A stretch of DNA of 64,000 bases from Terribium retamae. GTDB lineage: Bacteria; Pseudomonadota; Alphaproteobacteria; Rhizobiales; Rhizobiaceae. The position numbers were made by a program, and so were the translations under genes. Positions 56,414-64,000 of this stretch are shown here, one piece after another (positions within the stretch are counted from its first letter, which is position 1; each line of letters begins with the position of its first letter). The notes beneath the pieces are model-generated. The model saw nothing but the letters and a program-made list of their open reading frames with translations. It was not told where the DNA came from and ran no database searches. The stretch is from contig NZ_JAKREW010000027.1 of NCBI RefSeq assembly GCF_022347545.1, positions 1 to 64,000 of the forward strand. The letters run 5' to 3'.

Positions 56414-57625
56414 ATGACCATGCTCGCCAGCAGCAGTCCCCATGTCACGGACCGTCCGTGGCCATCGCAAGCAAGCTTCGCGACTGCGCGAACGCGGATG
56501 GTTGGTCCCGATATTCTTCGCTCCCTGGCGATCCTGCTGGTGATGCTGGTTCACTTGCCACTGGAGGCGACTCCTGCCGCTTTGGTGGCTGTTCGTGAAT
56601 ATGGCTGGCTCGGTGTCGATATCTTCTTCGTGCTCAGCGGCTACCTGATCGGCACGCAGCTGTTCAAAGAGATCGCGCGGACGGGTAACGTCGACTTCAA
56701 GGCTTTCTACCTGCGCAGGGCTTTTCGTATCTTTCCGGCGTTCTTCATGGTGCTCGGCCTCTATGCCTTTGTTCCCCTGCTGCGCGATGCGCCGACGATG
56801 CAGCCGCTTTGGAAATTCGCAACTTTCACAGTCAATCTCGGCTTCGACCCGAGACAGGGCAATGCCCTTTCGCAGGCGTGGACGCTTGCCGTCGAAGAAC
56901 AGTTCTACCTCGTCCTCCCTCTCCTGGTGCTTCTGCTTTATCGGCGCATCGGCACCGGTCGGGTGCTCGCCCTGGCAGCAACACTGACGCTCGCCGGGAT
57001 TGCGTTACGCTACACAATCTGGGACAGCCAGGTTGGCGGGCTTGTCGCAGCAAGCCAATTCCGCCCAGCCTTCGCCACTTATCTTCGCGATATATACTAT
57101 CCGAGCTACACGCGTCTCGACGGGCTGCTGTTCGGCGTGGTGCTCGCGGCTGCACGCTTCTTCAGACCGGATCTTTGCAAGCGTTTTCTGCCTGCCAGGG
57201 TAACCATGCCTGTTGGGTTGACCTTCGTGGCCGCGGCGCTGATCTGCTTCGCCGTCCGCGGACCGCTGGAAGGCGCAGGAATGTTCCCGGTGTTTCAGGC
57301 GCAACTCGGCGCGGTCGCGGGTTTCCCGCTCATCTCGATCGGAGTCGCGCTGGTTTTCTGCGCCATGCTCGATCTTGAACACATTCTGAATCGCTGGCCT
57401 GTGCCGGGGGCGGTTCTCGTCGCCACTCTGTCCTACAGCCTCTATCTCACGCACAAGTCGGTCTTCCATGCCATGCGTCTCCTGCTGGGAGAAGAGAACC
57501 TGCAAGGCGCCACCGGCTTCCTCCTCTACCTGACCGCGAGTTTCGTCGTCGCGGCCCTGCTGTGGTTTTGCGTGGAGAGAACGGCCCTGCATCTGCGGGA
57601 TCGACTGCTTTCGCCATCCCGATAG
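56414..57625 (+). CDS. Membrane acyltransferase (OafA/YrhL type)
   Basis: 403 aa, about 10 membrane spans. Acyltransferase-3 hallmarks are ILRSLAILLVMLVHL (catalytic His ~47), GVDIFFVLSGYLIG and KAFYLRRAFRIFPAFF, and WTLAVEEQFYLVLPLL. Such enzymes put acetyl or other acyl groups on surface polysaccharides or other extracytoplasmic acceptors; the acceptor is unknown. Stands alone, with no polysaccharide cluster nearby. Confidence 0.9.
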   Translation: MTMLASSSPHVTDRPWPSQASFATARTRMVGPDILRSLAILLVMLVHLPLEATPAALVAVREYGWLGVDIFFVLSGYLIGTQLFKEIARTGNVDFKAFYLRRAFRIFPAFFMVLGLYAFVPLLRDAPTMQPLWKFATFTVNLGFDPRQGNALSQAWTLAVEEQFYLVLPLLVLLLYRRIGTGRVLALAATLTLAGIALRYTIWDSQVGGLVAASQFRPAFATYLRDIYYPSYTRLDGLLFGVVLAAARFFRPDLCKRFLPARVTMPVGLTFVAAALICFAVRGPLEGAGMFPVFQAQLGAVAGFPLISIGVALVFCAMLDLEHILNRWPVPGAVLVATLSYSLYLTHKSVFHAMRLLLGEENLQGATGFLLYLTASFVVAALLWFCVERTALHLRDRLLSPSR

Positions 57626-57645
57626 GTCCGCCTCAGGCTCGGACA

Positions 57646-57671
57646 GCAAAACGGGCGCCTTTGGCGCCCGT
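57646..57671 (-). terminator. Terminator after the first amino-acid-binding protein
   Basis: ACGGGCGCC (57651-57659), a 3-nt loop and GGCGCCCGT (57663-57671) form a 9-bp perfect stem; on the minus strand it is followed by TTTTGC. Good intrinsic terminator for the gene at 57703-58464. Confidence 0.85.
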
Positions 57672-57702
57672 CAGTCTGCGAGGCGATTCAAACCGCAGCC
57701 GT

Positions 57703-58464
57703 TCAATAGATGTCGAAGTCGAAATACTTGTCCTGCACCTTCTTGTAGGTGCCATCGGCGACGATGGCGTCGATCGCGGCATTGAAGCGCTCGCGCAGCG
57801 CATCCTCGCCCTGGCGGATGGCGATGCCGATCTGCGCTTCGGTGCCGTTCACATCGCCGATCACCTTGCAGCAATCCTTGCCGTCGCCGTTCTTGACCCA
57901 GTCGACCAGCACGAACTTGTCGGTGATGATGGCGTCGAGCCGGCCGTTGACGAGGTCGGTCGCGGCATCCTCATGCGTCGGGTAGAGCTTTACGTCGGCG
58001 CCAGCCTTGGCGTAGACGTCCTGCGCATAGGTGGCCTGCATCGTCGAGCCCTGCGCGCCGAGCGTCTTGCCCTCCAGTGCTGCCGGTTCGGTGCCGGTCA
58101 CGGTGGTGTCCTTCAGGCCGGCCAGCGCCAGCGGCGTCGAATAATATTTGTTGGTGAAGGCGACCTGCTTCTTGCGCTCTTCGGTGATGGTCATCGAGGC
58201 GATGATGGCGTCGAACTTCTTCGCCTGCAGCGCCGGGATCATGCCGTCCCAGTCCTGTGCGACGATCTCGCACTCGATCTTCATCTGCGCGCACAACGCA
58301 TTGGCGATATCGACGTCGAAGCCGGCCAGCTTGCCGTCCGCCGTTACTGTGCTGAAGGGCGGCGCTGCCCCTTCGGTGGCAATCTTCAGCGTCTCGGCGG
58401 CAGCCGGCGCAACCATCAGTATCGTTGCGGCAGCAGCCGAGACGAGCCATTTCGAAATCTGCAT
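57703..58464 (-). CDS. Amino-acid ABC transporter substrate-binding protein, paralogue A
   Basis: 253 aa from ATG 58464. Signal peptide ends near PAAAE-TL (~23). SBP_bac_3 fold (LKIATEGAAPPFSTVTADGK, GFDVDIANALCAQMK, WDGMIPALQAKKFDAIIASM, TITEERKKQVAFTNKYYSTP, GTYKKVQDKYFDFDIY) like lysine/arginine/ornithine or octopine/nopaline-binding proteins. Very similar to the gene at 59828. No permease or ATPase is adjacent, so it either serves a transporter elsewhere or works as an orphan receptor. Confidence 0.9.
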   Translation of the reverse strand: MQISKWLVSAAAATILMVAPAAAETLKIATEGAAPPFSTVTADGKLAGFDVDIANALCAQMKIECEIVAQDWDGMIPALQAKKFDAIIASMTITEERKKQVAFTNKYYSTPLALAGLKDTTVTGTEPAALEGKTLGAQGSTMQATYAQDVYAKAGADVKLYPTHEDAATDLVNGRLDAIITDKFVLVDWVKNGDGKDCCKVIGDVNGTEAQIGIAIRQGEDALRERFNAAIDAIVADGTYKKVQDKYFDFDIY

Positions 58465-58762
58465 TCCTGTTTTCCCTCCAACTTCGGCCGAAAACGGCCT
58501 GCCCCTGCCAAACATGTGCCGGCAAAGCGAGGAAGCGCCAGCACCGGGCTTCGATTGGTGCTCCATCCCCAGGCGAAACCGGCGCGCCGGCTTGTCGCGA
58601 TAACGGCCTGCTCACGCAAAGGTGACCCGCTTCCCTCCGCATCAGGTTGAAGCGGCCAGTCCGGCTGTTAGCCTGCCGCCTGGGTTGCGCCCGGGCGCGG
58701 AGCCGGCTGGCGATGAACGCTACCGGAGAAGCCGTGCCTTTCTGACCTTTGGAGCTCGATCA

Positions 58763-59749
58763 ATGGCCAGTCTTACCCTCTCGCGCCGCACCGTGATGGC
58801 AAGCGCCGGTGCCCTTGCCGCCTCAGTCGCCTTCGACCTGCCTGTCGGCATCGCGCCGGCCCGGGCGCAGGATGCACCCGTGAACCAGAACCCCGGCTTC
58901 TATCGCTACAAAGTGGGCGATATCACCGTCACCGCGCTCAACGACGGTTTCGGCACGCGCCCGCTCGATGGCTTCATCCGCAATGCCGAACTCGCCGATG
59001 TTAGGAAGGCGATGGAGGCTGCCTATCTGCCGACCGATGCGATCTCGATCTCCTACACCACGCTGGCGCTGCAGATCGGCGACCGGCTGGTGCTGATCGA
59101 CACCGGCAATGGCGATTCCGGTGCGCCGACGTCCGGTGCATGGATGAACAATTTCAGGGCTGCCGGATTCAAACCCGAGAACGTCTCGACCGTCATCATC
59201 AGCCATTTCCATGGCGACCACATCAACGGCTTCCGGCTGAAGGACGGCACCGCCGTCTTCCCGAACGCCGAGGTGATGGTGCCGGCCGCCGAATGGGCGT
59301 TCTGGATGGACGATGCCAAGATGAACACCGCACCGGAAGCGGCGAAGAACGCCTTCGCCACCGTGCGCCGCGTCTTCGGCCCCATCGCCAAGGATGTGAA
59401 GCAGTATGAAGGCGACAAGGAGCTGGTGCCGGGCGTGACCGCCATCGCGGCCCCAGGCCACACACCCGGCCACACCGTCTTTGCCATCACGTCCGGCAAA
59501 GGCAGGCTGATGGCGCTGTCGGACACGACCAACCACCCGGCGCTCTTCGTGCGCAATCCCGAGTGGACCGCGATCTTCGACATGGACGGTCCGCAGGCGA
59601 TAGCCACACGCCGCAAGCTGCTCGACATGGCGGCAACCGAGAAGATGCAGGTGGCCTTCTACCACGCTCCTTTCCCCGCCACGGGTCATATCGCCAAAGC
59701 GGGCAACGGCTTCGAACTGGTGCCCGTGCAGTGGAGCAGCGCGATCTGA
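58763..59749 (+). CDS. MBL-fold metallo-hydrolase, Tat-exported
   Basis: 328 aa from ATG 58763 with GGAG upstream. An N-terminal twin-arginine signal (SRRTVMASAGALAASVAFDL) ends near ARAQD. Metallo-beta-lactamase-fold site: HFHGDHINGF (HxHxDH), APGHTPGH, DTTNHP and final YHAPFPATGHI. Substrate could be a lactone or ester; beta-lactam activity is not implied. Sits between and divergent from the two paralogous binding-protein genes; its 3' end is convergent with paralogue B. Confidence 0.88.
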   Translation: MASLTLSRRTVMASAGALAASVAFDLPVGIAPARAQDAPVNQNPGFYRYKVGDITVTALNDGFGTRPLDGFIRNAELADVRKAMEAAYLPTDAISISYTTLALQIGDRLVLIDTGNGDSGAPTSGAWMNNFRAAGFKPENVSTVIISHFHGDHINGFRLKDGTAVFPNAEVMVPAAEWAFWMDDAKMNTAPEAAKNAFATVRRVFGPIAKDVKQYEGDKELVPGVTAIAAPGHTPGHTVFAITSGKGRLMALSDTTNHPALFVRNPEWTAIFDMDGPQAIATRRKLLDMAATEKMQVAFYHAPFPATGHIAKAGNGFELVPVQWSSAI

Positions 59750-59766
59750 CTTGAACGCTATCACAT

Positions 59767-59795
59767 GAAAGGCCGGGGATACGTCCCGGCCTTTC
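59767..59795. terminator. Bidirectional terminator hairpin
   Basis: GAAAGGCCGGG (59767-59777) and CCCGGCCTTTC (59785-59795) form an 11-bp perfect stem with a 7-nt loop between the convergent metallo-hydrolase and binding-protein B genes. The stem ends in TTTC on either strand, so it can serve both directions. Confidence 0.75.
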
Positions 59796-59827
59796 ATTGT
59801 CAGCGATGGAATGGCTGGCGGCCCTGC

Positions 59828-60598
59828 TCAATAGATGTCGAAGTCGAAATATTTCGCCTGGATCTTCTTGTAGGTGCCGTCGGCGACGATGGCGTCGATC
59901 GCCTTGTTAAACTTCTCGCGCAGTTCGTTGTCTTCCTGGCGTATCGCGATGCCAGCCTCGGTCTCGGTTCCCTTGACGTCGCCGATCATCTTGCAGCAGT
60001 CCTTGGCCGAGCCGTTCTTCATCCAGTCGACCAGCACGAACTTGTCGGAAAGGACGGCGTCGAGGCGGCCGTTGACCAGATCGGTCACCGCTTCTTCCTG
60101 CGTTGGATAGAGCTTCACGTCGGCGCCGGCCTTGGCGTAGACGTCCTGCGCATAGTCGGCCTGCGTGGTGGACGCCTGAGCGCCTACGGTCTTGCCCTTC
60201 ACCGCCTCGCCATCCGTGCCGGACAGCGAACTGTCCTTCAGGGCGACCAGCGCCAGCGGCGTGGTGTAATATTTGTTGGTGAAGGCGACCTGCTTCTTGC
60301 GCTCCGGCGTGATGCTCATCGAGGCGATGATGGCGTCGAACTTCTTGGCCTGTAGCGCCGGGATCATGCCGTCCCAATCCTGGGTGACGAGCTCGCATTC
60401 GGCCTTCATCTGCGCGCAGAGCGCATTGGCGATGTCGATGTCGAACCCTTCAAGCTTGCCGTCTGCCGTCAGAGTATTGAAAGGCGGATAGGCGCCCTCC
60501 GTGCCGATCTTGATCTTGTCGGCGGCGAACGCAGCACTGGTGCCGGCCACCAACAGCGTGACGGCCGCGACCGTTGCGAACCATTTGGATAGTTTCAT
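59828..60598 (-). CDS. Amino-acid ABC transporter substrate-binding protein, paralogue B
   Basis: 256 aa from ATG 60598 (the adjoining ATG 60601 is equally in frame; GAGGGG lies upstream). Signal peptide ends near AAFAA-DK (~26). SBP_bac_3 fold, sharing most of its sequence with paralogue A (WDGMIPALQAKKFDAIIASM identical; tail TYKKIQAKYFDFDIY). Main differences are in the N-terminal lobe and loops. Likely a recent duplication with the metallo-hydrolase left in between. Confidence 0.9.
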   Translation of the reverse strand: MKLSKWFATVAAVTLLVAGTSAAFAADKIKIGTEGAYPPFNTLTADGKLEGFDIDIANALCAQMKAECELVTQDWDGMIPALQAKKFDAIIASMSITPERKKQVAFTNKYYTTPLALVALKDSSLSGTDGEAVKGKTVGAQASTTQADYAQDVYAKAGADVKLYPTQEEAVTDLVNGRLDAVLSDKFVLVDWMKNGSAKDCCKMIGDVKGTETEAGIAIRQEDNELREKFNKAIDAIVADGTYKKIQAKYFDFDIY

Positions 60599-60713
60599 CA
60601 TTTTCCCCTCGGGTTGGTCTTGTTGTCCGCGGACAGCCAAGCACGCCGCAGGGAGCCAGGCAAGGGCAGGATGCGACAGTGTCTTGGTGCTTTAGAAGGA
60701 TGGAGGCAGTTGA

Positions 60714-60809
60714 AAAAGGGAATAAGGCATCAGGGCAATAGGGCAGGAACGGAGTGCTGCAATTGTTTACTGCCCCACTGCCCCATTCCCCTACTTCCTT
60801 ATCCCGTCT
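60714..60809. repeat. G-rich imperfect inverted repeat region
   Basis: AAAGGGAATAAGG (from ~60715) with AGGGCAATAGGGCAGG faces CTGCCCCACTGCCCC and CCTTATCCC (~60801) as an imperfect inverted repeat built of short GGGCA/TAGGG units. No gene seen in this 200-bp gap between binding-protein B and the dCTP deaminase gene. Confidence 0.45.
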
Positions 60810-60810
60810 G

Positions 60811-61905
60811 CTACCGCGCGGCGCGAAAATGCTTCGACAGCTTGAGCCCCTGCGCCTGGTAGTTGGAGCCGAGGTCTGTGCCGTAGAGCGCGGTCGGTCG
60901 CTTCAGCATGTGCTCGTAGACCAGCCGGCCGACAATCTGGCCGTGGTCCAGGATGAACGGCACCTCGTGGCTGCGCACTTCCAGCACGGCGCGGCTGCCG
61001 GTGCCGCCGGCGGCGGAGTGGCCGAAGCCGGGGTCGAAGAAGCCGGCATAGTGCACGCGGAATTCGCCGACCAGCGGATCGAACGGCGTCATCTCGGCGG
61101 CGTAGAGCGGCGGCACGTGCACCGCCTCCTGACTGACGAGGATGTAGAATTCATCCGGATCGAGCACCAGTTCGCCGGCGCCGCTGCGATAGAGCGGTTC
61201 CCAGAAATCGACGATGTCCTGGGCGGCGCGCTTGTCGACATCGACCAGCCCGGTGTGGTGCTTGCCGCGATAGCCGACCAGCCCGTCCTTATCGCCGGCA
61301 AGATCGATGGACAGCGCGATCCCGCCCCCGGAAATGTTCGGCGGATCGATCGCCACCAGCGTCTCGGCACGGTGCAGCGCGTGCAGTTCGTCTTCCGACA
61401 GCAGCGCATTGCCGGTGCGGAAGCGGATCTGCGACAGGCGCGAGCCGGTGCGGGCCACGATCGGGAAGGTGCGCGGGCTGACCTCAAGGTAAAGCTGACC
61501 GCGATAGCCTGCGGCGATCTTGTCGAACTCCTGGCCGTGATCGGTCATGACGCGGGTGAAAATATCGAGCCGGCCGGTCGAGCTCTTCGGATTGGTCGAG
61601 GCGGAGATGTCGCCGGGCAGTTCCAGGCTTTCCAGCAGCGGCACGATGTAGACGCAGCCCGTCTCTAGCACCGCGCCGTCGGCGAGGTTGATCTCGTGCA
61701 GCTTCAGCCGGTCGAGCTTGGCCTCCACCGTGCTGTTGGGGCCGGGCAGGAAGCTGGCGCGCACGCGATAGGCCTTTTCGCCGAGGCGAAGGTCGAGGCT
61801 GGCCGGCTGGATCTGGTCGACGTCGAGCGGTCGCGGCGACTTCAGGCTGCCCGCCTGGAACAGCGCCGCGATATCCTGATCGGGAAGAATGCCTGTCTTG
61901 CGCAA
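60811..61905 (-). CDS. dcd: dCTP deaminase, long form
   Basis: 364 aa from TTG 61905, preferred because GGAG lies six bases upstream and the product then begins MRKTGILPD like relatives; GTG 61917 is also possible. Two dUTPase/DCD-type halves: N-terminal QIQPASLDLRLGEKAYRVRA, ISASTNPKSSTGRLDIFTRV and C-terminal FRVHYAGFFDPGFGHSAAGG, EVRSHEVPFILDHGQIVGRL. It deaminates dCTP to dUTP in dTMP synthesis. Divergent from metZ. Confidence 0.88.
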   Translation of the reverse strand: MRKTGILPDQDIAALFQAGSLKSPRPLDVDQIQPASLDLRLGEKAYRVRASFLPGPNSTVEAKLDRLKLHEINLADGAVLETGCVYIVPLLESLELPGDISASTNPKSSTGRLDIFTRVMTDHGQEFDKIAAGYRGQLYLEVSPRTFPIVARTGSRLSQIRFRTGNALLSEDELHALHRAETLVAIDPPNISGGGIALSIDLAGDKDGLVGYRGKHHTGLVDVDKRAAQDIVDFWEPLYRSGAGELVLDPDEFYILVSQEAVHVPPLYAAEMTPFDPLVGEFRVHYAGFFDPGFGHSAAGGTGSRAVLEVRSHEVPFILDHGQIVGRLVYEHMLKRPTALYGTDLGSNYQAQGLKLSKHFRAAR

Positions 61906-62014
61906 AGCCCACTCCACAACTGGGACAACTCCACAGATGGCTCAAGTCAGCCAGCCATCCATGCTCTTAATGAAGCCGGCAATTGACGCAAGCCGCCCCC
62001 GGGTCTAAAGGGTG

Positions 62015-62076
62015 CTTTATCCCGTGGTGATTTGGCCGGTCGGCTTGCAGCCACGTTAAACAAGTCGCTAAAGGAC
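62015..62076 (+). ncRNA. SAM-II riboswitch upstream of metZ
   Basis: CGTGG (62023-62027), TGATTTGG, GGCTTGCAG, CCACG (62051-62055), TTAAACAAGTCGCTAAAGG: the P1 stem and the conserved GATTT...GCTTGCAG...GTTAAACAA...GCTAAAG pseudoknot bases of SAM-II are all there. SAM binding should lower metZ expression when methionine supply is ample. Confidence 0.92.
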
Positions 62077-62102
62077 CGCAGGGCCCGACAAAGGCCGTAT
62101 GG

Positions 62103-62132
62103 ACCGGTTGCGACTTCGCGGCCGGTTTTTTT
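62103..62132 (+). terminator. Terminator between the riboswitch and metZ
   Basis: ACCGG (62103-62107) pairs with CCGGT (62122-62126), with an inner GCG/CGC pair, followed by seven T. It lies ~30 nt after the aptamer and ~45 nt before metZ, so the riboswitch may act by transcription attenuation. Confidence 0.75.
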
Positions 62133-62177
62133 GTGCCCGCCAGTCTTTGGCGGCCAGTTTTGTGTCGGAACGGAACC

Positions 62178-63365
62178 ATGACCGAAAAAAAGCGCAACTG
62201 GAAACCCGCAACCCAGCTCGTCCACGCTGGCACGCTGCGATCGGGCTTCGGCGAGATGTCGGAGGCGATGTTCCTGACGCAAGGCTATCACTATGACAGC
62301 GCCGAGCGCGCCGAGGCCCGCTTCAAGGGCGAGGAGCCCGGCTTCATCTATTCGCGCTACGCCAACCCCACCGTCGACATGTTCGAGAAGCGCATGTGCG
62401 CGCTGGAAGGCGCTGAGGATGCCCGCGCCTTCGCCTCCGGCATGGCCGCGGTGACGGCGGCCGTCTTGTGTAGTCTCAAGGCCGGCGACCACATCGTCGC
62501 GGCGCGCGCGCTGTTCGGCTCCTGCCGCTGGGTGGTCGAGACGCTGGCGCCGAAATACGGCATCGAGGCGACGCTGGTCGACGGCACCGAGATCGGGAAC
62601 TGGGAAGCGGCGATCCGGCCGAACACCAAGCTGTTCTTCCTGGAAAGCCCTACCAACCCGACGCTGGAAGTGGTCGACATCGCCGCCGTCGCCAGGCTGG
62701 CCAACTCGATCGGCGCCAGGCTGGTGGTGGACAACGTCTTCGCCACCCCGCTGATGCAGAAGCCATTGGAGCTCGGCGCGCACATCGTCGTCTATTCGGC
62801 CACTAAGCACATTGACGGCCAGGGCCGTTGCCTGGGCGGCATCGTACTGTCCGACAAAAAATGGATCGACGAGAACCTGCACGACTATTTCCGCCACACG
62901 GGCCCCAGCCTTTCGCCTTTCAATGCGTGGGTGCTGCTGAAGGGTCTGGAGACGCTGCCGCTGCGCGTGCGCCAGCAGACGGAAGCAGCAAGCAAGATCG
63001 CCGACTTCCTCGCCGACCATCCGAAGGTCGGACGCCTCATCTATCCCGGCCGCGCCGACCATCCGCAGGCCGACATCATCAAGAAGCAGATGACCGGCGG
63101 CTCGACGCTGATCTGCTTCGACCTCAAGGGTGGCAAGAAATCGGCTTTCGCCTTCGAGAACGCGCTCGACGTGGTGCTGATCTCCAACAATCTGGGCGAT
63201 GCCAAGAGCCTGATCACCCATCCGGCGACGACAACGCACAAGAACCTGACCGACGAGGCCCGCGCCGAACTCGGCATCGGCGAAGGCACCCTGCGCCTGT
63301 CGCTCGGTCTCGAAGACACCGACGACCTACTGGAGGATATCGAGCAGGCGCTGGCGAAGGCTTGA
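62178..63365 (+). CDS. metZ: O-succinylhomoserine sulfhydrylase
   Basis: 395 aa from ATG 62178. Cys/Met-metabolism PLP enzyme: SRYANPTVDMFEKRM, FASGMAAVTAAVLCSLKAGD, Lys K210 in YSATKHIDGQGR forms the Schiff base, and ATTTHKNLTDEARAELGI with LRLSLGLED at the end. Converts O-succinylhomoserine and sulfide directly to homocysteine, feeding MetH. SAM-II riboswitch control fits the metZ assignment in alphaproteobacteria; O-acetylhomoserine use cannot be excluded. Confidence 0.93.
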   Translation: MTEKKRNWKPATQLVHAGTLRSGFGEMSEAMFLTQGYHYDSAERAEARFKGEEPGFIYSRYANPTVDMFEKRMCALEGAEDARAFASGMAAVTAAVLCSLKAGDHIVAARALFGSCRWVVETLAPKYGIEATLVDGTEIGNWEAAIRPNTKLFFLESPTNPTLEVVDIAAVARLANSIGARLVVDNVFATPLMQKPLELGAHIVVYSATKHIDGQGRCLGGIVLSDKKWIDENLHDYFRHTGPSLSPFNAWVLLKGLETLPLRVRQQTEAASKIADFLADHPKVGRLIYPGRADHPQADIIKKQMTGGSTLICFDLKGGKKSAFAFENALDVVLISNNLGDAKSLITHPATTTHKNLTDEARAELGIGEGTLRLSLGLEDTDDLLEDIEQALAKA

Positions 63366-63540
63366 GAGTCTCAAGGTAAGGGCACACCAGCCTCGGCTGG
63401 CCGCTGCCCTTGCCATACCGGCAAAATTCTCGCAGTCGGTATGTCGTGTCCGACGCACCCTCCCCTCTGCTTATCTTTAGGGTACGTCCTTCGAGGCTCG
63501 CTCCGCGCGCTCCTCAGGATGAGGACCGGTGTGAGCTGCG

Positions 63541-63800
63541 CGACCTCCCTCATCCTGAGGAGCGAGCCTGCACATCGACTGAAAGCATAGCGTGGTCTTC
63601 GGGGCGAGCCTCGAAGAACGCACCCGAAGCGGCATTCTCCAGCTCGGATGAGGACTGTTGGGAGCCGCACGACCTCCCTCATCCTGAGGAGCGAGCCCGC
63701 ACGTCAGACTGAAAGCATAGCGCGGTCTTCGGGGGCGAGCCTCGAAGGACGCACCCAAAGCGTTCCCATTCTCCAGTTCAGGATGAGGATCGGTGTGCAG
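63541..63800. repeat. Two tandem 129-bp intergenic repeat units
   Basis: Units beginning CGACCTCCCTCATCCTGAGG at 63541 and 63670 share CATCCTGAGGAGCGAGCC, GACTGAAAGCATAGCG and GGCGAGCCTCGAA blocks; an inverted, partial copy (TTCGAGGCTCGCTCCGCGCG, then CTCCTCAGGATGAGG) precedes them at ~63490-63525. It is a rhizobial REP-like family. No gene is visible between 63366 and 63819. Confidence 0.8.
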
Positions 63801-63819
63801 CTCACACCCCCGCGCCACC

Positions 63820-64000
63820 CTACCGCAGCGATTTCGGCGCAACCGAGCGCCAGCTCATGGTCATGGCGTGGCGGACGGTGTCTTCGTCCGCCTGTTCCAG
63901 CCAGACTCGCGTCCATCCCTTCTGGCCCCAGGAGCCCGGGATCGCCGCGAACTGATCGGCCGATGTTTCGAGCAGCAGCCGCTGCTCATCCGGCGTCAGC
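63820..64000 (-). CDS. MmcQ/YjbR-like protein, C-terminal part
   Basis: The last 59 codons before a TAG at 63820-63822 read DEQRLLLETSADQFAAIPGS, WGQKGWTRVWLEQADEDTVR, then HAMTMSWRSVAPKSLR. That fits the C-terminus of MmcQ/YjbR small cytoplasmic proteins (F-x-x-P...G..GW..V.L....W...APK). The N-terminus lies beyond the window. Function unknown; a DNA-binding-like fold is assumed for the family. Confidence 0.7.
   Translation of the reverse strand, partial: LTPDEQRLLLETSADQFAAIPGSWGQKGWTRVWLEQADEDTVRHAMTMSWRSVAPKSLR

Overview
The window is GC-rich, tightly packed DNA from an alphaproteobacterium of the Rhizobiales, most likely Mesorhizobium or a close relative (inferred). Supporting markers are the gbpR-chvE-gguABC sugar locus known from Agrobacterium, sitABCD next to a Fur/Mur regulator, a NasS/NasT-controlled nitrate cluster, a SAM-II riboswitch before metZ, an alphaproteobacterial GTTC-N7-GTTC LexA box and rhizobial palindromic intergenic repeats. 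The first ~105 bases are almost pure G/C runs and look like poor-quality contig-end sequence.

Layout. 1-8.4 kb: partial MATE exporter, histone-deacetylase-like amidohydrolase, small membrane protein, tRNA-Gly(CCC), then a small island in which a perfect 140-bp direct repeat flanks an orphan gene; then a secreted small protein next to an OmpR/HK two-component system, a PRC-barrel protein, an alpha/beta hydrolase and a YdcZ-type transporter. 8.5-17.5 kb: nitrate assimilation on the minus strand (nasT-nasS, then narK-nirB-nirD-nasA). The leader before narK carries a sigma-54 promoter, an NtrC-like site and an ANTAR-type two-hairpin motif overlapping a terminator. 17.6-24.3 kb: RbsABC-type sugar importer with a ketose 3-epimerase and a divergent AraC regulator. 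24.4-28.4 kb: sitABCD Mn/Fe importer with a long dyad operator and a convergent fur/mur gene. 28.6-32.4 kb: metH with a SahR-like palindrome. 32.5-37.7 kb: autotransporter plus membrane protein, divergent AraC regulator. 37.8-40.3 kb: small unknown genes, the first behind a LexA box, and an AadA-like nucleotidyltransferase. 40.3-46.8 kb: gbpR and chvE-gguABC. 46.8-56.2 kb: alpha/beta hydrolase, a one-chain dihydroxyacetone kinase and a CUT1 ABC importer with two ATPases, controlled by a divergent LacI regulator with two identical operators. 56.4-64 kb: acyltransferase, two paralogous polar-amino-acid binding proteins around a Tat-exported metallo-hydrolase, long-form dCTP deaminase, SAM-II riboswitch and metZ, tandem intergenic repeats, and the end of a YjbR-like gene.

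The window is therefore mainly nutrient scavenging (nitrate, sugars and polyols, Mn/Fe, amino acids) and the methionine cycle (metH, metZ), with local regulators and readable cis-elements. I did not find CRISPR arrays, insertion sequences, phage genes or secretion-system clusters. The least explained parts are the repeat-flanked orphan island (1.9-3.3 kb), the LexA-box small genes (37.8-38.5 kb), the secreted DFPDP-repeat protein (3.4 kb) and the binding-protein/metallo-hydrolase triplet (57.7-60.6 kb).
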